Below are positions 17,207 to 25,347 of a DNA stretch of 43,614 nt, piece by piece; the first letter of the stretch is position 1, and each line of letters begins with the position of its first letter. The notes below the pieces were generated by a model, which had not been told where the DNA came from, searched no databases, and saw nothing but the letters and a program-made list of their open reading frames with translations. The translations under genes were made by a program, and so were the position numbers. The stretch is from Deltaproteobacteria bacterium (lineage in GTDB: Bacteria > Desulfobacterota > Binatia > HRBIN30 > JACQVA1), in contig JACQVA010000226.1 in assembly GCA_016210005.1 (NCBI GenBank), positions 1 to 43,614 of the forward strand, in the 5' to 3' direction.

Positions 17207-18376
17207 ATGACTGCTCTGAAAGACCAGACCTGCATCGTCGGCATCGGACAGACCCCGTACACGCGCGCTAAGCAGACGGATGGGACCAACCTCACCATTC
17301 AACTGAAGGCTTGCGAGGCGGCGATCGCCGACGCCGGTCTGAGCAACAAACAGATCGACGGTATCTTGCCGTTTGCCAGCCTCAACATCGCCGAGGACTT
17401 CGCCGTGCATCTGGGCATCCAGGACCTGCGCTATCAGGCGACGTTGCACGTCGGCGGGGCCGCACCCGGAGCTTCCATTGCCACGGCGGCGATGGCGGTC
17501 AACGCCGGCGTTTGCACTTACGCGCTGATTCCGGGCGGCTGGTACGGCTATGCCGGCCGGCGGGTGCGCGAAGTGGTGACCGCCGACCCGACCGTGATGT
17601 CGGGCGGAGTAACGGCGCGTGACTTCTACTTCCCGTACGGCCTGACCGCGCCGGTGCAGTGGTTCTCGTACATGGCGCGCCTGCACATGGACGAGTTCGG
17701 CACCAAGCCGGAGCACTTGGGCGCGGTCGCCGTTGCCTGCCGCAAGCACGCGCAACTCAATCCCGCCGCCCTCATGCGCGGTAAGCCCATGACGATGGAG
17801 GATTACCTGGCCTCGCCGCTGATCTCGGATCCGTTCCGGCTGCTGGACTGCTCGCTGGAAGCGGACGGCGCCTGTGCTTTCGTCGTCACCACCGTCGAGC
17901 GGGCGTGCGACCTGAAGCGCAAGCCGGTCTACATCACCGGGTTCGCCCAAGGCCAACCGTTCCCGGCCGACGACATCGTGACCCGCGAGCACATGTTCAA
18001 TCTCGGGCATACCTCGGCCGCGCCGCGCGCGTTTGCCATGGCCGGAATCACCCCCGAGGACATCGACTTCGCCGAGATCTACGATCCCTTCACCTTCCAG
18101 GTGATCCAGCAGCTCGAGGAGATGGGCTTCTGCAAACGCGGCGAGGGCGGGCCGTTCGTCACCGGCGGCCGGATCGAACTGGGCGGACAATTGCCGGTCA
18201 ACACCCACGGTGGTTTACTGTCGGAAGCCCACGTGCTCGGCATGAACCACTTCGTCGAGGCCGTGAAGCAGTTGCGCTGTGACGCGGGCGAACGCCAGGT
18301 GAAGAACGCCAAGCTGGGGTTGGTGACCGGTTTCGGTGACTTTGGCGATGGCAGCATCGTCATTCTGAGGAACTGA
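17207..18376 (+). CDS. Second Ltp-type thiolase-fold protein, probable acyl-CoA retro-aldolase
   Basis: This 389-residue protein is a diverged paralogue of the Ltp protein at 14721. It shares TCIVGIGQTPYTR at the start, IDFAEIYDPFT, GFCKRGEGGPFV and LPVNTHGGLLSEAH near the end. By hand alignment the thiolase Cys is a Gly in HVGGAAPGAS, and the catalytic HPxG is absent. It is followed ten bases downstream by its own DUF35 gene, so the cluster has two complete aldolase modules. The ATG directly follows a gggaagaggg purine run. I infer retro-aldol cleavage of a different intermediate or a second round on the same side chain. Confidence 0.82.
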   Translation: MTALKDQTCIVGIGQTPYTRAKQTDGTNLTIQLKACEAAIADAGLSNKQIDGILPFASLNIAEDFAVHLGIQDLRYQATLHVGGAAPGASIATAAMAVNAGVCTYALIPGGWYGYAGRRVREVVTADPTVMSGGVTARDFYFPYGLTAPVQWFSYMARLHMDEFGTKPEHLGAVAVACRKHAQLNPAALMRGKPMTMEDYLASPLISDPFRLLDCSLEADGACAFVVTTVERACDLKRKPVYITGFAQGQPFPADDIVTREHMFNLGHTSAAPRAFAMAGITPEDIDFAEIYDPFTFQVIQQLEEMGFCKRGEGGPFVTGGRIELGGQLPVNTHGGLLSEAHVLGMNHFVEAVKQLRCDAGERQVKNAKLGLVTGFGDFGDGSIVILRN

Positions 18377-18386
18377 GGGGGTTGCG

Positions 18387-18815
18387 ATGACACAACAATC
18401 CGACACCACCTACGACAAGCCCTTGCCGTTGCTGCAGGGCATGGCGCAGGAGTTCTACAACCACTGCAAGAACGGCGAGCTGCGCTTCCAGCGCTGCAGC
18501 CAGTGCGGCAAGTGGCGGCACGTGCCCCGCGCGATGTGCGCGGCGTGCGGTTCGTGGCAGTGGGAGTGGGCCAGGTCGAGCGGCCGCGGTAAGGTTTTCA
18601 CCTGGACCGTGGTGCGCCGGCCGATGCATCCTGGCTTCAGTAACGATACCCCCTACGCCCCGGTTGTCGTCGAGTTGGCGGAAGGCGTGCGTATGGTGAC
18701 CTGGCTCGTCGACGTAGCTCCGGACGAGATCAGGAGGGACATGGCGGTCGAAGTGGTGTTCGACGCCGTGACCCCCGAGGTCACTCTGCCGAAATTCAGG
18801 AAGGTCAAATCGTGA
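18387..18815 (+). CDS. Second DUF35 OB-fold/zinc-ribbon protein
   Basis: A 142-residue DUF35 protein with the zinc-ribbon cysteines 37, 40, 51 and 54 (CSQC and CAAC) and an OB-fold with GRGKVFTWTVVRRPMHPGF and APVVVELAEGVRMVTWLVDV. It is the probable partner of the Ltp protein just upstream. The stop codon overlaps the GTG start of the following acyl-CoA dehydrogenase (GTGA), which indicates translational coupling. Confidence 0.88.
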   Translation: MTQQSDTTYDKPLPLLQGMAQEFYNHCKNGELRFQRCSQCGKWRHVPRAMCAACGSWQWEWARSSGRGKVFTWTVVRRPMHPGFSNDTPYAPVVVELAEGVRMVTWLVDVAPDEIRRDMAVEVVFDAVTPEVTLPKFRKVKS

Positions 18816-19942
18816 ACTTCGAACTCGACGAGCAGCAGCAGATGCTGCAAACGACGGCGCGGAATTTCCTCGCCGCCGAATGCGACAAGTCGGTGGTCCG
18901 ACAGATCGAGGCCAGCGACACCGGCCATTCACCGCAACTGTGGCGGCAGATGGCCGCGCTCGGATGGACCGGCATCATCGTTCCCGAGCAGTACGGCGGC
19001 GTCGGTTTGGGCCTGCTCGATCTCGCCGTGCTCTTCGAGGAGATCGGCCGCGCCGCCTACGACAGCCCGCTGTTTGGCACCGTCATGGCAACGCTGGCGC
19101 TCGTAGCCGGCGGAACGAAAGCACAGCAGCAATCGCTGTTGCCCCAGGTCGCAACGGGGGAGCTGATCCTGACCCTGGCAATCGCCGAGCGCGAGGTGTC
19201 CCACGACCTTCGCTTCGTGTCGGTCTCGGCGCAGCCGGGGGGCGATGGTTACGTGTTGCGCGGCACAAAACTGTTTGTCCCTTACGCCACGGTTGCCGGT
19301 GAAATACTCGTGGTGGCGAGAACGGCGGGAGCGGCAGGAGACGAAGCCGGGCTTTCCCTCTTCATGGTGAACGCCAAGGCCGCCGGGGTCCGCTGTCGCC
19401 CGCTCAAGACGATTGCGCCGGACAAGCAGTTTCAGGTCGATCTCGAGGGCGTACCGGTCGCGGTAGACCGGATCGTGGGTCCGCTGAACGACGGCTTCGC
19501 GCTGCTTCAGCCCGTGCTGGCACAGGCTGCCGCGGTTCAGTGTGCCGAGATGGTGGGCAATGCCCAGCACGAGCTGGACATCACCGCGCAGTACACCAAG
19601 GAGCGGGTGCAATTCGCTCGCCCGCTCGGCAGCTTCCAAGCGGTGCAACATCACCTGGCGAACATGTTCACCGACGTGCAAGGGGCGCGCTGGAGTTCCT
19701 ATCAGGCGATTGCTCGCCTGAGCCGCGGCCTGTCCGCCGCGCGCGAGCTTGCCGTCGCCATGGCGTTCACCTGCGACGCCTGCCAGCGCGTCTCCTTCCT
19801 AGCCCAGCAACTCCATGGCGGCGTCGGCGTCGATATGGCCTACGACCTACAGTTCTACTATCGGCGCGCGAAAGCCCTGGAGCTACGCTTCGGCGCCAGC
19901 CCGGTCCACCTGCAAGCGCTCGAAAGACACGTCGGGCTGTGA
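18812..19942 (+). CDS. Acyl-CoA dehydrogenase, last gene of the Ltp/DUF35 operon
   Basis: A 376-residue, small-type acyl-CoA dehydrogenase that starts with GTG inside the previous stop codon. It lacks the strong EPGAGSD motif of large-type subunits. Its C-terminal 44 residues align gaplessly with the dehydrogenase at 6166, but where that protein has GFTWE this one has GVDMA, so Glu317 there corresponds to Ala343 here. The YEGT Glu is also absent (FGAS). It may be a non-catalytic or cofactor-binding half of a heteromeric enzyme with the dehydrogenase at 11763. The first and last genes of one operon encoding the two halves would be unusual; this is inference. Confidence 0.85.
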   Translation: MNFELDEQQQMLQTTARNFLAAECDKSVVRQIEASDTGHSPQLWRQMAALGWTGIIVPEQYGGVGLGLLDLAVLFEEIGRAAYDSPLFGTVMATLALVAGGTKAQQQSLLPQVATGELILTLAIAEREVSHDLRFVSVSAQPGGDGYVLRGTKLFVPYATVAGEILVVARTAGAAGDEAGLSLFMVNAKAAGVRCRPLKTIAPDKQFQVDLEGVPVAVDRIVGPLNDGFALLQPVLAQAAAVQCAEMVGNAQHELDITAQYTKERVQFARPLGSFQAVQHHLANMFTDVQGARWSSYQAIARLSRGLSAARELAVAMAFTCDACQRVSFLAQQLHGGVGVDMAYDLQFYYRRAKALELRFGASPVHLQALERHVGL

Positions 19943-20100
19943 CGGGGCACCCTACCGGCGAGGTCCGCCTGCACCGGCGCCGGTCGCTCGTGCACGGTAG
20001 CTGCGCGCAGGGTCATCGGGCGCCGCGCAGATCCTCGCCGACATAGCGTACACAATGCGCCGCAATTCGCTGGTGCCGAGATGGTGGCGCTCCTAGGTCT

Positions 20101-21699
20101 TCACTTCCCGGGCCGCTTATCCTCGTAGCGCTGTTCGTAGGCCTTCTGCAGGGCTTTGGCTTCCTCGGGCGTCAGCCCGCGCTGCCAGAGGTGCTCATCC
20201 TTGCTCATCAGCGCATCGATCTTGGTCTGCCACTCCTTGCCGCGCCCGTGCCGCGCCGCCAGCTCTTTCACCTCCGGTAAGAACTTGGTGTAGAAGTGTT
20301 TGGCCACTTCATACATGCCGTGCCAGTGGGTGTAGTCGGGACCCATCATCGAGGCGCCGTGGCGGGCGCGCCGCCCCTCGTGGTGCCAGAGTTCGTAGAA
20401 GGTCCACTGCACCTCTTCACCGAACGGCGATTTCGGGTTGAGCAGGCCCTGCTTGGTCAGCTCGTCGATCATGCTCTTGGCCGGCGCCGCAAACTTCTGG
20501 TTATAAAGCGTGACCAGGGAATCGAACTGCTCGTAGAAGTTGTCCACAAAAGTCCGGTTGTGACAGTTGAAGCAGACCGCCTTCATGGCCTCGCGGCGCT
20601 CGTTCCAGGTGATCACTTTGGCCACTTGGCGCGGCACGGTCCGGCTGACAAGCCGGTCGTTCTCGACGTGGTACTCGGTGCTATCCACGGTCGCCCCGGC
20701 CGCGGGCAGCTCGCGGGTATCGGGATAGTCTTCCTGGGTACCGTCCTCGAAACGCACCAGGTTGAGCTTGGTCGAAATGATCGGCCGCAAGGTCCAACTG
20801 ATGCGCTCGCCGACGTCGTGGGAATTGCCTTCCACCACTCCGTTGGGCGAAAGGTAACCGGACATGTGGCAGGTCGAGCAGGTCGGCGCCGCGGCGTAGT
20901 CGCGGCCGAGGATCCAGTCGCCTTCCTTCTCCAGTGCCATGCGGCTGCGATTGGCGGCGAAGGCGATGCCGTGCTTCGACTCGTTGTAGATCTCGATCTG
21001 CGGATGGTCCGGGCCCATGTGGCACTTGCCGCAGTTCTCGGGGCTGCGCGACAACTTCGCCTGGAACTCATGCCGGCTGTGGCAGGCATGGCACGAGCCC
21101 TTCGAGCCGTCCGGATTGAGTCGGCCCATGCCGCTGTTGGGCCAGCTGGTCGGGTCGATCACCGGTTTGTGCTCCGGACCGGCGCGCTCGACGTTGCCTT
21201 GGGCATCGCGTTTGAACTTGACGATCGCTCCGTGACACTGCCAGCAGCCGTTGACGGCGTCGGCCTTATTCTGCGGCGTGCCGGCAATCTTCTCGGCCAG
21301 CACGTTATCGAGGCTGGCGAGAATCTCGCCAGCGCGGGCATGATGGCTGCGGGTGAACTCGTCGTACTCCCGCTGGTGACAAGGCGAGCAGTCCAGTGGC
21401 GTCACCAGCGCGCTGATCCACGTGCCCTGGTGCTTCCAGCCGTCCACGTCCTTCTCGTCCGCGTGGTGGCACTCGATGCAGCCGATGCCGTTCTGGCCGT
21501 GGCGCGAGGATTCCCATTGCATGACCAGTGCGGCCGATTGCCGGCGGTGGCAGCCGATGCACGCCTTGTTGTCATCGCTGACCGCCGCGGAGCCGCCGGC
21601 AGCCTCCCCACCTCCCTTGCGCTCACCGATGACGGCGCACGCAGCAACAAAAGCGAGGCTGAGCAGCATGAGCACGATCCACTTGCTTTTCTGGGACAT
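20101..21699 (-). CDS. Octaheme c-type cytochrome, hydroxylamine-oxidoreductase-like
   Basis: The 532-residue protein has exactly eight CxxCH haem-attachment sites, at residues 47, 74, 104, 152, 203, 223, 274 and 376. The long gap before haem 8, a helical C-terminal part, and ELWHHEGRRARHGASMMGPDYTHWHG (from 436) fit the hydroxylamine oxidoreductase (HAO) superfamily. Tyr456 in DYTHWHG lies where, from memory, HAO has the tyrosine that cross-links to the P460 haem; reductive octahaem relatives lack it. The N terminus is a lipoprotein signal (LSLAFVAAC, lipobox Cys21), so it is probably anchored to a membrane outside the cytoplasm. The ATG at 21699 follows aaaggagg. No haoB or c554 partner is nearby. 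Confidence 0.85.
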   Translation of the reverse strand: MSQKSKWIVLMLLSLAFVAACAVIGERKGGGEAAGGSAAVSDDNKACIGCHRRQSAALVMQWESSRHGQNGIGCIECHHADEKDVDGWKHQGTWISALVTPLDCSPCHQREYDEFTRSHHARAGEILASLDNVLAEKIAGTPQNKADAVNGCWQCHGAIVKFKRDAQGNVERAGPEHKPVIDPTSWPNSGMGRLNPDGSKGSCHACHSRHEFQAKLSRSPENCGKCHMGPDHPQIEIYNESKHGIAFAANRSRMALEKEGDWILGRDYAAAPTCSTCHMSGYLSPNGVVEGNSHDVGERISWTLRPIISTKLNLVRFEDGTQEDYPDTRELPAAGATVDSTEYHVENDRLVSRTVPRQVAKVITWNERREAMKAVCFNCHNRTFVDNFYEQFDSLVTLYNQKFAAPAKSMIDELTKQGLLNPKSPFGEEVQWTFYELWHHEGRRARHGASMMGPDYTHWHGMYEVAKHFYTKFLPEVKELAARHGRGKEWQTKIDALMSKDEHLWQRGLTPEEAKALQKAYEQRYEDKRPGK

Positions 21700-21791
21700 G
21701 ACGCCTCCTTTGCGAAAAGAGCCGTTGCTCGACTGGTTCAACCAGCGCCGCTAGCCTGCTCGCAAGACGCGCGCCAGCTCGCCGGCGACCT

Positions 21792-21813
21792 TGGTATTGG
21801 TCCGGCAATACCA
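21792..21813. repeat. Short inverted repeat upstream of the octaheme cytochrome
   Basis: tggtattg (21792-21799) and caatacca (21806-21813) form an eight-base perfect stem with a six-base loop, about 95 bases upstream of the cytochrome start and 80 bases beyond the carboxylase stop. It could be a regulator site or part of the carboxylase terminator; no T-run follows. Confidence 0.4.
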
Positions 21814-21892
21814 CTTGCTTGCGGGCCTCGCCAAGGCTGCGAAGGTGATCACGCCCTTCTTCCCACAGGCGCGAAGCTTACTTGGCGATAGC

Positions 21893-24800
21893 TCACCAGG
21901 TATCGACGCACGGGCGCTTCTTGTGACTGCGCGGTGCCGGCGGCGGTGCCGAACCTAAGGCCTGGACTATCCAGGTCCGCGAGTCGGCCGGGTCGATGAC
22001 ATCGTCGATCTCGAAATGGGTTGCGGTGTTGAGCGCCTTACCGTGCTCGTAGGCCTTGCCCACCATGTGCTCGAACAACTGCTGGCGCTGCCCGGCGTCT
22101 GCGATTGACGCCAGCTCTTTGCGAAAACCCAGCTTCACTGCTCCTTCCAGGCCCATGCCGCCGAACTCGCCAGTGGGCCACGAGACGGTGAACAGCGGCG
22201 CCTTGTGGCTGCCGCCGCCCATGGCCTGGGCGCCGAGGCCGTACGATTTTCGCAGCACGATGGTGAAGAACGGCACGCTCAGATTCGCGCCGACGACGAA
22301 CATACGGCAGCAGTGCCGCACCAAAGCCGTCTTTTCGGCCTCCGGGCCGACCATGATTCCGGGGGTGTCGCACAGGAACAGCAGCGGAATATCGAAGGCG
22401 TCGCACAACTGCATGAAGCGGGCGGCCTTGTCTGCCGCCGGGCTGTCGATGGCACCGGCCAGATGCTGCGGGTTGTTGGCAATCACGCCCAACGGCCGGC
22501 CTTCGATCCGGATCAACGCGGTCACCATTCCAAGACCGAAATGCCGGCGCAGCTCCAACACCGAGCCGGTGTCCGCCAGCCCCGCGATGACCGAGCGCAC
22601 CTGGTAAACCCGCAGCCGGTTCTCAGGGATGAGGCCGCGCAGCAGGCGCTGGTCGGCACACTGCCACCCGGCGATCGGCCCCTGGAAGTACGAGAGGTAT
22701 TGCTTGGCTACTGCCACTGCCTCGACCTCGTCTTTCACCGCGATATCGGCCACACCGTTGGGCACCTGCACCGACATCGGGCCGACCTCTTCGGGGCGGA
22801 AGACGCCGAGCCCGCCGCCTTCGATCATCGCCGGGCCGCCCATGCCGATGTTGGAGTTCACCGTCGCTATGACCACGTCGCAACAGCCCAGCAAGGCCGC
22901 GTTGCCGGCGAAGCAGCGGCCCGAGTTGATGCCCACCAGCGGCACCCATCCGCTCAGCCGACCGAAGAGATGAAAGGCCATGCAGTCGAGGCTGGCCACC
23001 GCTGGCGCATCGGTATCGCCCGGGCGTCCGCCCCCACCCTCGGTGAAGAACACCAGCGGCAGGCGCAGGCGCTCGGCCAACTCGAACAGGCGATCTTTCT
23101 TGCGGTGGTTGTGAAAACCCTGAGTGCCCGCCAGCACCGTGTAGTCGTACGACAGGACAGCACACTGGGCGCGGGCAGCGCCGAAGAGGTGACCGTTGAC
23201 GCCGCCGATCCCGGCGATCAGCCCGTCGGCGGGCGTGCGCTCAATCAGCTCCTCGAGTGAGCGCCGCTGCCGTTGCGCGGCGATCGCCAGCGCGCCGTAC
23301 TCGACGAACGTCCCCTCGTCGCAAAGGTCGACGATGTTCTCGCGCGCCGTGCGCTGACCGGTCTTGCGGCGGCGCGCGACGGCCTCCGGCCGCGCTGCGT
23401 CCAGGGTGCCGACATGACGGCGGTGCACTTCGGCAAGATCGGCCCGCACCTGATCCGGATCCATTTGCGCCGCATCTTCCTCAGCCGACAGTCCAACCTC
23501 GCCCGGCTCGATGAACAGCAGCGGAACTCCCGCCGGCACGGTATCACCCTCGACCACCGTCACCCGCCGGACCACGCCGCTGGCCGGAGCCTCGATCACG
23601 TGCTCCATTTTCATCGCGTTCATCACCAGCAGTGGCTGGCCCTGTCGTACGGCGTCACCTGTACCCACCGCGATGCTGACGAGCGTGCCCTGCATGGGGG
23701 CGTGCAGGACGACGCAATCCTCAAGCCCATCGAGAGTGATCGACTGGGGTGCGGCACTGGGCAACCCGGGCGTAACCGCGAGCGCGCCCTTTCCGTAATC
23801 CAACACCGCCAGCGGATCGACGGGATCGATCTTGGCGCCAGCAGCCGGCCGCGAGGGCTCGACCTCGACGTGCTCGGGCATACCGGCGGTAAGCTCCGCC
23901 AGGTGGTCTTCGACGAAGCCGGTATCGATGCGATTGGCCAGGAAGTCGGGATGCTGCAGTAGCCGTTGCAGAAACCGGATATTGGTCGGCACACCTGTAA
24001 TCGTGATCTCGCCGAGCGCACGGGCCGTGCGCGCCACGGCATCGGCGAAGCGCGGCGAGGTCGAATGCCCGATGAGCTTGGCGAGCAGGGAATCGAAGTG
24101 GGGATTGGTCTGATAGCCGACATAGGCGCAAGTATCCGTGCGCACACCGTGACCCGAAGGCAACTCCATTGCTCTCAGTGTGCCGCTGGCGGGCCGGGTG
24201 CTGCCGTCACTGCCAACGGTCTCGGTGTTGATGCGCACTTGCACCGCGAACCCACGCGGCGCGGGCGTCTCAGCCTGCTCCAGGCCCAGCTCGGCCAGCG
24301 AACTGCCGGCGGCCAGTTGCAGTTGGATGCGGACGAGATCAAGGCCCAGAACTTCTTCCGTGATCGTGTGCTCCACCTGCAAGCGGGGGTTGGCCTCGAT
24401 GAAGGCGTACCCTGCGGTCCCCTTCGAAAATTTCCCGATGGCGGCGAATTGACCAGCATCGACCAGGAACTCGAAGGTGCCGGCGTTGAGATAGCCGACC
24501 GCCTCGGCCATCCGCACCGCGTCCGCCGTGACGCGAGCGCGCAGCTCAGGTGACACGCTCGGGCAAGGTGCAATTTCGACCAGCTTCTGATGCCGCCGCT
24601 GGATGCTGCATTCGCGCTCGCCCAGATGGCTGACGCGGCCCGAGCCATCGCCGATGACTTGCACTTCGAGGTGGCGGGCATGCGCCCTCAGCTCTTCGAC
24701 GTAGACCTCGGGATTTCCAAACGCCTGCTGCGCCTCCGAGCGGCAGCGCGCGTAGGCCTGCTCGAGTTCGCCCGGGTGACGCACCGCGCGCAGGCCGCGA

Positions 24801-25291
24801 CCGCCGCCGCCGGCCACCGCCTTGATCATCATCGCCCCGCCGTCACCGAGCGAGGCCAGAAACGCCGCTGCCTGTTCGAGCGTGACCGCCGCCGTCGTGC
24901 CTCGCAACACCGGGACCTCGCAGCGCAGCGCCAGCGCCCGCGCCTGGGTCTTGTCGCCGAAGATTGCGAGGGTCTCCGGACGCGGCCCGACAAAGGTGAT
25001 GCCTGCAGCAGCGGTGCGCCGGGCAAACCCGGCGCTCTCGCTGAGAAAGCCGTAACCCGGGTGCAGCGCGTCGCAGCCGCAGGCCTTGGCAGCGGCGAGT
25101 ATCCGCTCGATATCGAGGTAGGCCGCTGCGCCCAGGCCGGGCAGCGGGTAAGCCTCATCCGCTCGGCGAACGTGCAGTGACTGAGCATCGTCTTGCGAGA
25201 ACACGGCGACGGTGCGAATGCCCAGCTCGGCCGCCGCGTGCATGATCCGGATGGCGATCTCGCCCCGGTTGGCCACCAGTAAGCTTTTCAC
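21893..25291 (-). CDS. Single-chain biotin-dependent acyl-CoA carboxylase (BC-BCCP-CT)
   Basis: One 1132-residue chain holds the whole enzyme. Residues 1 to about 460 are biotin carboxylase: LLVANRGEIAIRI, HPGYGFLSE, the ATP loop GGGGRG at 161-166, and EANPRLQVEHTITEEV. Residues about 525-598 are the biotinyl domain with the biotin lysine at 561 (NAMKMEH). From about 610 to the end is a carboxyltransferase with both halves (QRTARENI, SYDYTVLAGTQG, LCDTPGIMVGPEAE, SYGLGAQAMGGG). This is the layout of the single-chain long-chain acyl-CoA carboxylases described from Mycobacterium and Rhodopseudomonas. It starts at GTG 25291. It could carboxylate acetyl-, propionyl- or longer acyl-CoA released by the nearby degradation genes. 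Confidence 0.92.
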   Translation of the reverse strand: MKSLLVANRGEIAIRIMHAAAELGIRTVAVFSQDDAQSLHVRRADEAYPLPGLGAAAYLDIERILAAAKACGCDALHPGYGFLSESAGFARRTAAAGITFVGPRPETLAIFGDKTQARALALRCEVPVLRGTTAAVTLEQAAAFLASLGDGGAMMIKAVAGGGGRGLRAVRHPGELEQAYARCRSEAQQAFGNPEVYVEELRAHARHLEVQVIGDGSGRVSHLGERECSIQRRHQKLVEIAPCPSVSPELRARVTADAVRMAEAVGYLNAGTFEFLVDAGQFAAIGKFSKGTAGYAFIEANPRLQVEHTITEEVLGLDLVRIQLQLAAGSSLAELGLEQAETPAPRGFAVQVRINTETVGSDGSTRPASGTLRAMELPSGHGVRTDTCAYVGYQTNPHFDSLLAKLIGHSTSPRFADAVARTARALGEITITGVPTNIRFLQRLLQHPDFLANRIDTGFVEDHLAELTAGMPEHVEVEPSRPAAGAKIDPVDPLAVLDYGKGALAVTPGLPSAAPQSITLDGLEDCVVLHAPMQGTLVSIAVGTGDAVRQGQPLLVMNAMKMEHVIEAPASGVVRRVTVVEGDTVPAGVPLLFIEPGEVGLSAEEDAAQMDPDQVRADLAEVHRRHVGTLDAARPEAVARRRKTGQRTARENIVDLCDEGTFVEYGALAIAAQRQRRSLEELIERTPADGLIAGIGGVNGHLFGAARAQCAVLSYDYTVLAGTQGFHNHRKKDRLFELAERLRLPLVFFTEGGGGRPGDTDAPAVASLDCMAFHLFGRLSGWVPLVGINSGRCFAGNAALLGCCDVVIATVNSNIGMGGPAMIEGGGLGVFRPEEVGPMSVQVPNGVADIAVKDEVEAVAVAKQYLSYFQGPIAGWQCADQRLLRGLIPENRLRVYQVRSVIAGLADTGSVLELRRHFGLGMVTALIRIEGRPLGVIANNPQHLAGAIDSPAADKAARFMQLCDAFDIPLLFLCDTPGIMVGPEAEKTALVRHCCRMFVVGANLSVPFFTIVLRKSYGLGAQAMGGGSHKAPLFTVSWPTGEFGGMGLEGAVKLGFRKELASIADAGQRQQLFEHMVGKAYEHGKALNTATHFEIDDVIDPADSRTWIVQALGSAPPPAPRSHKKRPCVDTW

Positions 25292-25347
25292 CTACAAGCC
25301 TCGAGCAATGCCGGTGTTGCGGCAGACAGCTGCGCCAACGCCGCCAA

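Noticed and set aside
16400-18208. 602-codon minus-strand frame across the crotonase and second Ltp gene
   Set aside because: It spans two real genes in antisense and shows no domain pattern; high GC creates such frames.
19943-20100. Minus-strand words HHLGTSELRRIVYAMSARI near 20090-20010
   Set aside because: They look vaguely protein-like and might be a decayed gene end, but I cannot tie them to a family and there is no start.
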